DNA of 64,000 bases from Apibacter sp. B3706 (GCF_011082725.1 NZ_CP049715.1:1054001-1118000); one strand, 5' to 3'. Shown: positions 9,366 through 17,753, counted from the stretch's first letter. Notes: a model not told the origin generated them from the sequence alone. Numbers and translations: made by a program.

Positions 9366-9738
9366 TTTTTATATACATTATAAACTTTATGAAATTAGTC
9401 TATGGACCGGTATTTAATTAACTAATTGTATATTTTGATAGTAAAACTATATTTTCTTTTTTAAAATTAAGTGATTGATCAGATTTTTTTTTATCTAAAT
9501 AAATTTTGTTTAAACCATTTATAAAACTGTATAATTTAATATTCATGTTTATCTTTATGAACCATTTATTTATACAATAGTAAACAATAACATATTAAAC
9601 ATTTTTTATTAATTACTTAAAAAAATACATAAAATCTAGGAAGTATAATTTTGATAAATGACAGATTTATTGAGAATTAAATATGATTTCAATTTTATCC
9701 TTAGTATTAAAATATTTCCTTTTTTTAAATAGTTTTTG

Positions 9739-9746
9739 TAAATTTG
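9739..9746 (+). promoter_or_regulatory. -7 promoter element of tig
   Basis: TAAATTTG, an exact -7 consensus, 23 bases ahead of the tig ATG. No TTG at the expected -33 distance. Confidence 0.55.
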
Positions 9747-9769
9747 CCCGCTTATAAATTAGAATATAA

Positions 9770-11128
9770 ATGAACGTTACACAAAACAAAATAGATGATT
9801 TAAATACTATTGTTAAAATCACCATTAAGCCGGAAGATTATAAACCCAACGTTGAGAAATCACTTAATGATTATCGTAAAAAGCTGAATATGCCTGGCTT
9901 CAGAAAAGGAAAAGCTCCGATGAGTATTGTTAAAAAACAATATGAAGGTGCGGTAACTTTTGAAGAAATCAACAAAGTTTTAAATGATGCTTTAAGTAAC
10001 TTCATTTCTGAAAATAAATTATCCATTTTAGGGCAACCTTTGCCCAAAGAAAATAATGAATTGGATACCAATGCTCAAGATATGACCTTTGAATTTGAAT
10101 TAGGATTAGCTCCTGAATTCAAAGTTGATCTTTCTAAAGCTAAAATCCCTTATTATAAAATTGAGGCTACTGAAAAAGAGATTGATGATACTGTTGCTAG
10201 AATGCAAACTCAATTTGGAGAAGTTGTAGACGCCGACGCTATTGAAGAAGGTGGAAATTTTGTAGGAGAAGTAGAAGAAATTGATGCTGACGGAAATCCT
10301 GTAGAAGGTGGTGTAAATACTACTATAACTTTTATGGTAGACGATTTAAAGAATAAAGATTCTTTTTTAGGTAAGAAAAAGGGTGATTTAATTACTATCA
10401 AGGCTCAAGATTTATTTAATGATGTACATCAACTTCAACATTTCTTTGGGCTTTCCCATGAAGATGCTCATCACTTTAATGCCAATTTAAAAATTACTGT
10501 TGAAAAAACTTCTATTAGAACAAAAGCGGAATTAAATCAAGATCTTTTTGATCAAGTTTACGGTAAAGATAAAATTAAGAGCGAAGAAGAATTAAGAGCT
10601 AAAATTAAAGAAGAAATCGAAAATTATTATAAAAAGGAATCTGATACTAAATTCATGAATGATTCTGTTGAATGGTTATTAGATACTATACAATTCGATT
10701 TACCCACTGAATTTTTGAAAAAATTCATTAAAAGCAAGTCCAAAGAACCAATGACCGACGAAGAAGCGGATGTGGAATATGAAAAATCTGCAAAAGCTTT
10801 ACGTTATCAATTAATTGAAGGTCAAATTCTTTCAGATAATCAGGTAAGCGTACAATATAATGATTTGGTTGAATTCACTAAAAATCAAATGAAACAACAA
10901 TTTGCAATGTATGGGTATGTAGATATTCCTGATTCAGAGTTAGACAAATATGTTGCGAATGCAATGAAAAATGAAGAACATGTTCGTCAATCTTCCGGCA
11001 ACTTAATTCAACAAGAATTATTCAAAATTTTTGATTCAAAAATTCAGAAAAAAGAAAAAACTGTAACTTTAGAAAAGTTTGATGCAATATTGAAAAAAGA
11101 ATCAGAAGAAAAGGACGCAAAAAAATAA
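9770..11128 (+). CDS. tig: Trigger factor
   Basis: A 452-residue ribosome-bound chaperone that receives nascent chains at the exit tunnel. The N-terminal ribosome-binding domain contains the signature loop GFRKGKAP (43-50). A middle segment (about 150-245) takes the place of the FKBP-type prolyl isomerase domain but is divergent, as in other Bacteroidota. The C-terminal arm domain (250-450) is helical and lysine/glutamate-rich. It has its own -7 element and a terminator after the stop, so it is probably a single-gene unit. Confidence 0.93.
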   Translation: MNVTQNKIDDLNTIVKITIKPEDYKPNVEKSLNDYRKKLNMPGFRKGKAPMSIVKKQYEGAVTFEEINKVLNDALSNFISENKLSILGQPLPKENNELDTNAQDMTFEFELGLAPEFKVDLSKAKIPYYKIEATEKEIDDTVARMQTQFGEVVDADAIEEGGNFVGEVEEIDADGNPVEGGVNTTITFMVDDLKNKDSFLGKKKGDLITIKAQDLFNDVHQLQHFFGLSHEDAHHFNANLKITVEKTSIRTKAELNQDLFDQVYGKDKIKSEEELRAKIKEEIENYYKKESDTKFMNDSVEWLLDTIQFDLPTEFLKKFIKSKSKEPMTDEEADVEYEKSAKALRYQLIEGQILSDNQVSVQYNDLVEFTKNQMKQQFAMYGYVDIPDSELDKYVANAMKNEEHVRQSSGNLIQQELFKIFDSKIQKKEKTVTLEKFDAILKKESEEKDAKK

Positions 11129-11178
11129 ATTAAAACATTTAGTATATAATGTATTAATCTTATTCTTAATAATATATT

Positions 11179-11210
11179 AAACAGGCTATTTTAAATAGTC
11201 TGTTTTTTTT
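11179..11210 (+). terminator. tig terminator
   Basis: AAACAGGCTATTT and AAATAGTCTGTTT form a 12-13 base stem (one G-T pair) followed by a run of eight T, 50 bases after the tig stop. Confidence 0.85.
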
Positions 11211-11266
11211 ATAATTTTTATAAAAAAATAAATATCATTTAATTTATTATATGTATATTGCAAAGC

Positions 11267-11302
11267 AAAAAGTCACCTTTTTGTGTTAAAAAGATGACTT
11301 TT
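11267..11302 (-). terminator. Terminator of the predicted ncRNA
   Basis: Minus strand AAAAGTCATCTTTTT, loop AACAC, AAAAAGGTGACTTTTT then GCTTT: a 15-base stem with one mismatch-type pair and a T-rich tail. It could also stop plus-strand readthrough from tig. Confidence 0.75.
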
Positions 11303-11350
11303 CTAATAAATACTCAATCAATTATGATCTTTCAATTTCAAAATTGAGTT

Positions 11351-11532
11351 TTAGTGTTAATTAATTAATAATTCTTCTAAGCTTTTAGTGTTAAAGTGTG
11401 TGTGTTAAGTCTTAGTGTTAATTAATAATTTTAGTGTTAAAAGTGTTAATTAATTAATTCTAATAAAGTTAATAGTGTTAAAGTGTGTTAAGCTTTAGTG
11501 TTAAATTAATAATTTTTAGTTTCTAGTGTTTA
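11351..11532. repeat. Degenerate direct-repeat cluster TTAGTGTTAA (minus: TTAACACTAA)
   Basis: Perfect 10-mers at 11351-11360, 11385-11394, 11412-11421, 11431-11440 and 11495-11504; variants at 11402, 11441, 11472, 11485 and 11523. Several are followed by TTAATTAATAATT-like sequence. The spacing (34, 27, 19 and 64 bases between perfect copies) is irregular, so it is not a CRISPR array. Confidence 0.8.
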
Positions 11533-11554
11533 TATCTTTATATTATGTTATATT

Positions 11555-11605
11555 CTATTTAGTTTTTAATTTCTTTACGTTAATCTTTATTTTCCTTAGC
11601 CTCAT
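11555..11605 (-). CDS. Possible 16-residue basic peptide in the 5' end of the ncRNA
   Basis: An ATG at 11605, about 12 bases downstream of the -7 element, opens 16 codons ending in TAG: MRLRKIKINVKKLKTK. Nine of sixteen residues are Lys or Arg. The predicted transcript would start only a few bases before it, so translation would be near-leaderless. AT-rich DNA often gives Lys-rich chance frames, so this may be meaningless. Confidence 0.2.
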   Translation of the reverse strand: MRLRKIKINVKKLKTK

Positions 11606-11616
11606 TTATTTGATTA

Positions 11617-11647
11617 CAAAGTTATAGATTTTTTTCTAATATCCAAA
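11617..11647 (-). promoter_or_regulatory. Promoter of the predicted ncRNA
   Basis: Minus strand TTTG (11647-11644), exactly 19 bases, TAACTTTG (11624-11617): one of the best consensus promoters in the window, although no protein-coding gene follows. Confidence 0.75.
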
Positions 11648-11912
11648 ACCGCTTAAATTCATTTAATCAATTATTGACAAAAAACTATATATTTTCAATA
11701 CTGAAAAAAAAATATTTATTTGATTATTAAGCAATTATACAACAAAAAGAGACAAAAAATGAGCAATGTTAAAATTATTATAAAATTATGAGTATAAAAT
11801 TTTAGAAAATTTTAACTATATATTTTATCCTTAAATCTTTATTTAATAGATTTTTTTCCATATAGAAATTTATAATAGCATTATAAAAATTACTAATAGA
11901 TAAATTAACTTT

Positions 11913-12590
11913 CTATTCTTCTTTATGCTTATTGTAGGAATCCAATATTAATTTTTGTCTAAGATCCAATAACCTTTTCATATTATGGAATACTCTTCCA
12001 GTCAGGCTTCTCACCCACCCTTTCTTTTTTAGTGAAGGAAGTATTTGTTCCAATGTATCAAAATTCTTATTCATTTTTTGAATTTCCAATCTGCTTATCT
12101 CTTCATCATCAACAATAGATGTTATTTCTTCTTCAAGCTTTTTTCTAAGAAGTTTAAGTTTTTGTTTAATTCTTATAATTTCTTCCGTATTGAAATAATC
12201 ATCATATTCATCAAATTTTTCACAAATTTTGTCTATTTGTTCTTGTTCTTCAGCCAAAAGACCTAATGGAGAAGCTAATGAAATTTCATTCCAAATAACT
12301 TCCAACCACTTTTCTATTTTTATATATACGTTAGCAATTGAATCTATAATGAAATCTTCATGCATTGAAAATCTGCCGGGAACTGCTTCTCCTGAAATAG
12401 TATATTTTTCATTATCCTTATTTTTAATGAAATAATTTTCATCTTTAAATAAAATATAATATTTGGGTTCTATTAAATATATAATTTTAATAGTATTTTG
12501 ATTTATATCAACTTTAAAGTCAACATATTCAAATTTATCATTCTGTTTAAAAATTTCGATAATGTTCTCTAAAAAATCTTTTTGTATCAT
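11913..12590 (-). CDS. Hypothetical protein with C-terminal coiled-coil region
   Basis: A 225-residue protein not recognised as a member of a known family. Residues 1-95 are mixed alpha/beta with many Tyr, Ile and Lys. Residues about 110-205 are strongly charged and probably form helices or a coiled coil (EEQEQIDKICEKFDE onward). The end is basic. There is no signal peptide or membrane segment, so it is probably cytoplasmic. It is divergently arranged with the HTH regulator gene at 12736, 145 bases away, which makes regulation by that protein possible. No exact TAnnTTTG precedes it; TATATTTA near 12625 is one mismatch off. Confidence 0.55.
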   Translation of the reverse strand: MIQKDFLENIIEIFKQNDKFEYVDFKVDINQNTIKIIYLIEPKYYILFKDENYFIKNKDNEKYTISGEAVPGRFSMHEDFIIDSIANVYIKIEKWLEVIWNEISLASPLGLLAEEQEQIDKICEKFDEYDDYFNTEEIIRIKQKLKLLRKKLEEEITSIVDDEEISRLEIQKMNKNFDTLEQILPSLKKKGWVRSLTGRVFHNMKRLLDLRQKLILDSYNKHKEE

Positions 12591-12671
12591 ATATTGAAGC
12601 AGTTACACAACTATTTTAATTGTAAATATAAATATTTAATCTTGAAAATTATCAATATAAAACTTTTTTTT

Positions 12672-12679
12672 TAATTTTG
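12672..12679 (+). promoter_or_regulatory. -7 promoter element of the HTH regulator gene
   Basis: TAATTTTG, exact -7 consensus, 57 bases before the ATG at 12736. The -33 element is not evident. Confidence 0.45.
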
Positions 12680-12735
12680 TACTATTAATAAACATACCTT
12701 ATTTTTTATATATTCATTATTTTATTCATTAAATT

Positions 12736-13086
12736 ATGGAAAATAAACATAAAACTACTATTGACAGATTATTAGATTTTATGGTTTATAAAAACCTAAA
12801 TGATAATAAACTAACCAAGTTAGCAAATTTATCTGTTGGACTTATCGGAAGAGCTAGAAGGAACAAGTCGGGTTTACATACAGATACTATTGAAAAAATT
12901 TTACATACGTTTCCGGAATTAAATCCTACTTGGTTGCTTACAGGTAATGGATCTATGTTATTAGATTCGAATGATATTCCTAAAGATAAACCGGTAATGA
13001 ATGAGTCAGATACCCTTATTGATGAGATATTCATTACTCAAAAAGATATTATCTATATGTTGAAAAAGAAATATTTTAAAGTATAA
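12736..13086 (+). CDS. Small HTH (XRE-like) DNA-binding protein
   Basis: A 116-residue protein of a type common in Bacteroidota, often annotated as a helix-turn-helix or phage-repressor-like regulator. Residues about 8-70 hold the HTH: DRLLDFMVYKNLNDNKLTKLANLSVGLIGRARRN, with the conserved LNPTWLLTGNGSML block that normally follows the HTH in this group (residues about 56-70). The C-terminal 45 residues are variable and may mediate dimerisation. Its targets are unknown. The divergent gene at 12590 is the first candidate. It converges on the EEP gene with 17 bases between stops. Confidence 0.75.
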   Translation: MENKHKTTIDRLLDFMVYKNLNDNKLTKLANLSVGLIGRARRNKSGLHTDTIEKILHTFPELNPTWLLTGNGSMLLDSNDIPKDKPVMNESDTLIDEIFITQKDIIYMLKKKYFKV

Positions 13087-13103
13087 AATATAAAATCTTA
13101 TTT

Positions 13104-14054
13104 TTATTTTATATTTTCTATAATAGCATATACAGGAAAGTGGTCACTATACCCTCCTAAATATCTACTTCCTGTATAGGTCCGCCAAGGGGTTCCTAAT
13201 TTTTCCCTATCCGGACTTTGAAGAAATGGAGGATTAAATACATTGGAATTTGAATATCTAAGTTTGCTGTTTTCATCGAAAAAAGATTTGGAAAAAATAA
13301 TTTGATCAAAAAGCATCCCTTTTCCTTCATGAAAAGTACTGTATAAATCTCTTTTATATAAATTCTCAAAGGGATTATATAATTCGCGTTCTTTTAATTC
13401 TTGTATCGTTTTTTTATTCCAAAGTTGTTGATATAAATAGGTGGTGGTAGGATCTTCATTAAAATCACCCATTATAATAATATTTGCTAAGATATCTTTA
13501 TCAAAAATTTCATTAATTTTTTTTCTTAATTCGTGTAGTATATGAATACGTTTAGATACATTAATATTATTTTCTCTTTTAGAAGGTAAATGCAATACAA
13601 AAAAATGAATGGTTATATTTTCTAGTTTTCCTTTTGCATACGTAATGTCTCTTGTATAATCTCTACTACCATCACTATTAAATATAGGAATTCTTATAAA
13701 TTCTGAATCTTCAATAGTAAAGAATTCTTTATTGTAAAAAAAAGCAGTATCTATACCTCTTTCATCCAATGAGTCTTTATGAACATAACCATAATTAGCT
13801 TTAAACGGAAATTCTTCAAGAAGTTCATCTATCACCTTTTTATTTTCAATTTCACATAAACCAAAAAACGTTGGTAATTTTTGAGTTTCTTCTTCTCCTA
13901 TCCTACTAATGGTTTTGGCTATTTTAGCTAATTTATTTTTATATCTTGAAATGTTCCAGGAACGACTACCCTGAAAAAGTAAATCGCCAATATTTTTATT
14001 ATTTCCGGATTCATATAGATTTTCAACATTGTAAAATGCAATAGTATGATGCAT
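13104..14054 (-). CDS. Endonuclease/exonuclease/phosphatase (EEP) fold protein
   Basis: A 316-residue protein of the DNase I-like EEP superfamily. The family motifs are in order: NVENLYE near the N-terminus (residues 9-15, Asn and metal-binding Glu), the GLCEIENKKV segment (about 66-75), MGDFNEDP (about 193-200) and the closing GYSDHFPVYA (about 302-311) with the catalytic Asp-His. No signal peptide is visible, so it is probably intracellular. The substrate (nucleic acid, phospholipid or inositol phosphate) cannot be read from the sequence. A good promoter lies directly upstream. Confidence 0.85.
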   Translation of the reverse strand: MHHTIAFYNVENLYESGNNKNIGDLLFQGSRSWNISRYKNKLAKIAKTISRIGEEETQKLPTFFGLCEIENKKVIDELLEEFPFKANYGYVHKDSLDERGIDTAFFYNKEFFTIEDSEFIRIPIFNSDGSRDYTRDITYAKGKLENITIHFFVLHLPSKRENNINVSKRIHILHELRKKINEIFDKDILANIIIMGDFNEDPTTTYLYQQLWNKKTIQELKERELYNPFENLYKRDLYSTFHEGKGMLFDQIIFSKSFFDENSKLRYSNSNVFNPPFLQSPDREKLGTPWRTYTGSRYLGGYSDHFPVYAIIENIK

Positions 14055-14435
14055 AAATATTTTTTATATATCAAATGTATTAATTTATTATATAATGCAA
14101 TATTTATTCCCAACCGTAAGCAATAATAACTATTTTTCCACTTATTGTATTACTTATTTAATTAATTGAAAGTTTTATAGCTATAGTCTTATTTACTATT
14201 GATGTTATAATTCCCGGAATTATATTTATAAATTTATCTAATACATAAAATGGTTTTAGCAGTAATTTAGATTTATAAATATATATAATTCATAAACTAA
14301 ATACTTACAGTTAAACAATGCTTAATTAGAGCATATGCACTATAGATATTGTATAAGATAATGTAAAACTTAGATAAATTATAGAATTAAATCATAATTT
14401 AGAAAAGTCAATAAATTAATTTTTAAATTACATCA
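14055..14435. other. Spacer between the EEP and DUF937-like genes
   Basis: 381 AT-rich bases holding the EEP promoter. No terminator for the upstream DUF937-like gene and no other feature was recognised. Confidence 0.4.
14072..14100 (-). promoter_or_regulatory. Promoter of the EEP gene
   Basis: Minus strand TTG (14100-14098), 18 bases, TACATTTG (14079-14072). Start codon 18 bases from the -7 element. Confidence 0.7.
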
Positions 14436-14996
14436 TCAAAAAAACGACATCCAAAATTTTTGTTGCAAATAGGCTTTAAAATTATATTCCTCTATAATTT
14501 TAGACATCTCAAAAGGTATATATACCTGATAATCATTTCTTTCATCTTGCAGTTGATTTAATATAGTAATAAAACTAATATTAGAAATTATTTTTTCACC
14601 CAGGAATGCAGATATTAATAAGCCCAGTTTGTTTACTATAATTTTAGAATTTAATAAAGATATTTGAGAAGAAGAGGCAATCAAGGAATAATATTCTTCT
14701 AATCGATCTTTAAGTAAAAAAATCAAAAATTTAGAACTTGCACATTGCTTTTTTAAATTCGTTGGATCCAAAAATAAATTTGAAACACTAAATAATATAT
14801 TCATCTTTCCAATACCTTTACACATGGATTCTAGCTTTTTTTGCTCTCCTTTCTCTAAAATTAATTCAAGTAAACTAGCTGTTGTAGTATGAAGGGCTTG
14901 AATAATATTTGATTCTTTTTCCTTTGAAATTTTGGAAATATTGGATATTACTTCAGGGGTAATAAATTCAGAAATTGAATTAAATAAGTATTCCAT
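14436..14996 (-). CDS. DUF937-like protein
   Basis: A 186-residue protein. The N-terminal half (LFNSISEFITPEVISNISKISKEKESNIIQALHTTTASLLELI and the GIGKMN segment) resembles the DUF937 pattern of a helical repeat in which a Gly-rich loop follows the second helix pair. The C-terminal half (about 110-186) is unlike the usual OmpA-type tail of longer family members. It has no signal peptide. The leader is unusual: TTAACACTAA, the 10-mer of the predicted RNA at 11264-11610, ends six bases before the start codon. The assignment is tentative. Confidence 0.5.
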   Translation of the reverse strand: MEYLFNSISEFITPEVISNISKISKEKESNIIQALHTTTASLLELILEKGEQKKLESMCKGIGKMNILFSVSNLFLDPTNLKKQCASSKFLIFLLKDRLEEYYSLIASSSQISLLNSKIIVNKLGLLISAFLGEKIISNISFITILNQLQDERNDYQVYIPFEMSKIIEEYNFKAYLQQKFWMSFF

Positions 14997-15001
14997 AATT
15001 T

Positions 15002-15011
15002 TTAGTGTTAA
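15002..15011 (-). promoter_or_regulatory. TTAACACTAA element in the leader of the DUF937-like gene
   Basis: A perfect copy of the 10-mer that recurs in the predicted ncRNA, located just ahead of the ATG at 14996, where a ribosome would bind. Possible site for a shared RNA-binding factor; the functional meaning is inference. Confidence 0.4.
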
Positions 15012-15115
15012 AATTTAAAATAAAGAATACAAAAACTATACCAATTAATAGTTTATTATAATATATAAATAAATATCATTATTTTATTTACATATAATTT
15101 AATTAATCATAAAAC

Positions 15116-15143
15116 AAAAACCCCAAAAATAAAGGGGTTTTTA
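15116..15143. terminator. metG terminator
   Basis: AAAAACCCC, a short A-rich loop, then GGGGTTTTT, with T-runs on both strands; it ends metG about 20 bases after its stop. Confidence 0.85.
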
Positions 15144-15164
15144 TATTATTTGAATATTCGGAAA

Positions 15165-17204
15165 TTATTTTACAGATACACCATTTTCAATGACATCATC
15201 AGGGGTTATAAATGAAAATTTTCCATCTATATTCTTTGATAAAAGTAACATCCCTTGACTTTCAATGCCTCGTATTTTTCTGGGAGCTAAATTAACAAGC
15301 ACGGTAACCTGCTTACCTACTAATTCTTCAGGAGAAAAGCTTTCTGCTATTCCCGATACAATGGTTCGAACATCTATTCCTGTATCTACTTTAAATTGCA
15401 GTAATTTATCAGCTTTTTCAACCTTTTTGGCTTCCAATATGGTACCTATTCTTAAATCAATCTTTTCAAATTCATCAAATGTGATATTATCTTTTTGAGG
15501 TTCGGTCCGATTATTATTTAGAGAAGCATTCTGTTTTTTAGAATTTTCTAATTTTTCAATTTGATAATCAATTTGTTTATCTTCAATTTTATCGAAAAGA
15601 AGGGGTATAAGATTTATTTTACTTCCGGAAGGTAATAAGATTTTACCTGATTCAAGATCTTTCCATGAATGATAAGTTAAATTTAATCCATTCATTATTT
15701 TTTGAGAAGAAAAAGGTATAAAAGGCTCAGATAATTCCCCTAGATAAGCAGCAATTTGAGCTGATACGTATAAAGTTTCTTTTACTTTTTCCGGTTCATC
15801 TTTAATTTTTTTCCACGGCTCTTGCTCTTGTAAAAATTTATTACCTAAACGAGCTAAATTCATTAAAGAACTTAAACCGTTCCTGAATTCGTAGTTAGAT
15901 AAATAAGTTGATATTTCTTTGGATATTTTAGAAAGATATTCTAATTCTTCGGAATGAAAGTTATTTCCAACTTCGGGTATTTCACCATCATAATATTTAT
16001 TAATTAGAACAGATACCCTATTTATAAAATTACCAAAAATTCCTACTAGTTCAGAATTATTTTTAGTTTGAAAATCTTTCCAAGTAAAATTATTATCTTT
16101 TGTTTCAGGTGCATTGGCTATTAAGGTATATCGTAATGAATCTTGCTTTCCCGGAAAATCAGCAAGATATTCATGCGCCCAAACCGCCCAATTTCTTGAG
16201 GTTGATATTTTATCGTTTTCTAAATTTAAAAATTCATTAGCCGGTACATTGTCCGGTAATATATAATCCCCATGAGCTTTCAACATAGCCGGAAAAATTA
16301 TGCAATGAAAAACAATATTATCTTTTGCAATAAAATGAACCAGCTTGGTTTCTTTATCTTGCCAATAAGGTTTCCAATCTTTTCCTGTTCTTTCCGCCCA
16401 TTCTTTGGTAGAGGAAATATACCCTATCGGGGCATCAAACCAAACATATAGAACTTTACCTTTTTCTCCTTCTAAAGGCACAGGTACTCCCCAGTCTAAA
16501 TCTCGAGTCATGGCACGAGGTTTAAGTCCCTCTTCCAACCATGACTTCACTTGACCGTAAACATTGGGTTTCCAATCTTTTTTATGACCTTTTAATATCC
16601 AATCGGAAATAAATTCTTGATATTCATTAAGAGGTAAATACCAATGCTTCGTCTTTTTTAAAATAGGCTTTTCACCACTTAACATGGAATGAGGATTGAT
16701 TAATTCATCCGGACTTAATGTAGAACCACATTTTTCGCATTGATCTCCATATGCGTTTGTATTACCACATTTAGGACAGGTTCCTACAATATATCGATCT
16801 GCTAAAAATTCGTTTGCTTTTTCATCAAAATATTGTTCTGTTTCTTCTTCAATGAATTTTCCATCCTCATATAGTTTTAAAAAAAATTCTTGAGCTGTTT
16901 TAATGTGTATAGGAGCCGTTGTACGCGAATAGTTATCATACGAAATTCCTAATTCCGTAAATGTTTGCTTCATTAATTCATGATACCTATCTACCACATC
17001 TTGAGGAGAAACACCTTCTTTTTTCGCTCTTATCGTAATTGGAATTCCGTGTTCATCTGACCCCCCTATTAATATAACATCATGATCATTTCTTCTTAAA
17101 AATCGGGCATATACGTCCGCAGGTATATATACTCCTGCTAAATGACCTATATGTAAAGGGCCATTTGCATAGGGAAGTGCTGTAGTTATAGTATATCTAC
17201 TCAT
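15165..17204 (-). CDS. metG: Methionine--tRNA ligase
   Basis: A 679-residue class I aminoacyl-tRNA synthetase charging tRNA-Met. The HIGH motif is at 18-21 and the KMSKS loop reads KISTS at 332-336, a usual form in Bacteroidota. A zinc knuckle with C143, C146, C156 and C159 is intact. The anticodon-binding helical domain follows. A C-terminal EMAP/Trbp111-type tRNA-binding domain (about 573-679, beginning FDEFEKIDLRIGTI) supports dimer formation and tRNA binding. The -7 element TACCTTTG lies at 17251-17258, and a terminator follows the gene. Confidence 0.97.
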   Translation of the reverse strand: MSRYTITTALPYANGPLHIGHLAGVYIPADVYARFLRRNDHDVILIGGSDEHGIPITIRAKKEGVSPQDVVDRYHELMKQTFTELGISYDNYSRTTAPIHIKTAQEFFLKLYEDGKFIEEETEQYFDEKANEFLADRYIVGTCPKCGNTNAYGDQCEKCGSTLSPDELINPHSMLSGEKPILKKTKHWYLPLNEYQEFISDWILKGHKKDWKPNVYGQVKSWLEEGLKPRAMTRDLDWGVPVPLEGEKGKVLYVWFDAPIGYISSTKEWAERTGKDWKPYWQDKETKLVHFIAKDNIVFHCIIFPAMLKAHGDYILPDNVPANEFLNLENDKISTSRNWAVWAHEYLADFPGKQDSLRYTLIANAPETKDNNFTWKDFQTKNNSELVGIFGNFINRVSVLINKYYDGEIPEVGNNFHSEELEYLSKISKEISTYLSNYEFRNGLSSLMNLARLGNKFLQEQEPWKKIKDEPEKVKETLYVSAQIAAYLGELSEPFIPFSSQKIMNGLNLTYHSWKDLESGKILLPSGSKINLIPLLFDKIEDKQIDYQIEKLENSKKQNASLNNNRTEPQKDNITFDEFEKIDLRIGTILEAKKVEKADKLLQFKVDTGIDVRTIVSGIAESFSPEELVGKQVTVLVNLAPRKIRGIESQGMLLLSKNIDGKFSFITPDDVIENGVSVK

Positions 17205-17250
17205 TTAATATTATGTTTTTTGTTAAAAAAATGCAGTATGCAATCTTTAA

Positions 17251-17258
17251 CAAAGGTA
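17251..17258 (-). promoter_or_regulatory. -7 promoter element of metG
   Basis: Minus strand TACCTTTG, an exact -7 consensus, 46 bases before the ATG at 17204. Confidence 0.5.
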
Positions 17259-17327
17259 CAAAGTAACAAAATACTAAAAAAGGATTATCTTGTTTTTATG
17301 TTTTTATCCTATTATATTAAATAGTAT

Positions 17328-17753
17328 TTATTTAGGAGGAGCTAAATATATAAATGGTTCATAAGGGATATTTCTTGAAACAGTAAAAATAATTAGAAAC
17401 ACTAAAATCAGTATTCCAATTTCATTTGAAAATATAAATTTGATTACATACTTTTTACTATTAAAAATATACATCTGAATTGATGCAAATAATGCATATA
17501 AAAGAAAAGGAAGAAAATATATTAAAATATTATAACGTGATGCTTGTAAAAATTCTCCATGTAATAAAAAATGAAAAGCTCTTTGCCCTCCACAACCCGT
17601 ACAATTTAGTCCGGTTAATAATTTAAAAAGACATGGTAATGCTAAATTTGTTTTATTGGGATTTATAACATAATAATAAACACATAAGAAAGTAATAAGA
17701 GTTAGTAAGCTAAACCACACTAAACCTCTATTTCGAAGAATTTTGATTAACAT
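17328..17753 (-). CDS. DUF2752 family membrane protein
   Basis: A 141-residue inner-membrane protein with three or four predicted helices (about 11-30, 65-95, 108-128). The family hallmark is the short loop LPCLFKLLTGLNCTGCGGQRAFHFLLHG, with the C-P-x-C-G-x-x-R-like signature of DUF2752 (here NCTGCGGQRA). The conserved Cys pair could bind metal or form a disulfide; the function is unknown. It lies 57 bases behind the CCC-motif-like gene on the same strand, the usual partner of this family in Bacteroidota, so the two probably form a unit. Confidence 0.8.
   Translation of the reverse strand: MLIKILRNRGLVWFSLLTLITFLCVYYYVINPNKTNLALPCLFKLLTGLNCTGCGGQRAFHFLLHGEFLQASRYNILIYFLPFLLYALFASIQMYIFNSKKYVIKFIFSNEIGILILVFLIIFTVSRNIPYEPFIYLAPPK

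Larger units (their letters stand above)
9312..9769. other. Divergent spacer between the DUF3822 gene and tig
   Basis: 458 AT-rich bases with the minus-strand promoter of the DUF3822-rsmD pair at its left end and the tig -7 element at its right end. Nothing convincing between them. Confidence 0.45.
11264..11610 (-). ncRNA. Predicted noncoding RNA with repeated UUAACACUAA motifs
   Basis: No known RNA family was recognised; this is a prediction from signals. An almost ideal promoter lies at 11617-11647 on the minus strand and a strong hairpin with a T-rich tail ends the unit at 11267-11302, giving a transcript of about 345 nt. No protein-sized frame exists in between. Its middle contains five perfect copies of TTAACACTAA (plus-strand TTAGTGTTAA at 11351, 11385, 11412, 11431 and 11495) and six further AACAC cores, eleven in all, all in the same orientation and irregularly spaced in AT-rich, weakly structured sequence. 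Such an array suggests binding of an RNA-binding protein or of a partner RNA. A tiny basic reading frame near the 5' end (11555-11605) is listed separately. It could instead be a DNA-binding array. Confidence 0.55.
11129..11912. other. 784-base protein-free region between tig and the unknown gene at 11913
   Basis: Holds, from left to right, the tig terminator, the terminator, repeat cluster and promoter of the predicted minus-strand RNA, and about 260 further AT-rich bases (11648-11912) downstream of the gene at 11913 in which nothing was recognised. Confidence 0.6.

Noticed and set aside
11351-11532. CRISPR array
   Set aside because: The repeated unit is only 10 bases, spacings vary from 19 to 64 bases, and there are no cas genes; the flanking promoter and terminator fit a transcript better.
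11351-11532. Replication origin or DnaA-box cluster
   Set aside because: TTAGTGTTAA is not a DnaA box, and no dnaA, dnaN or similar origin gene is near.
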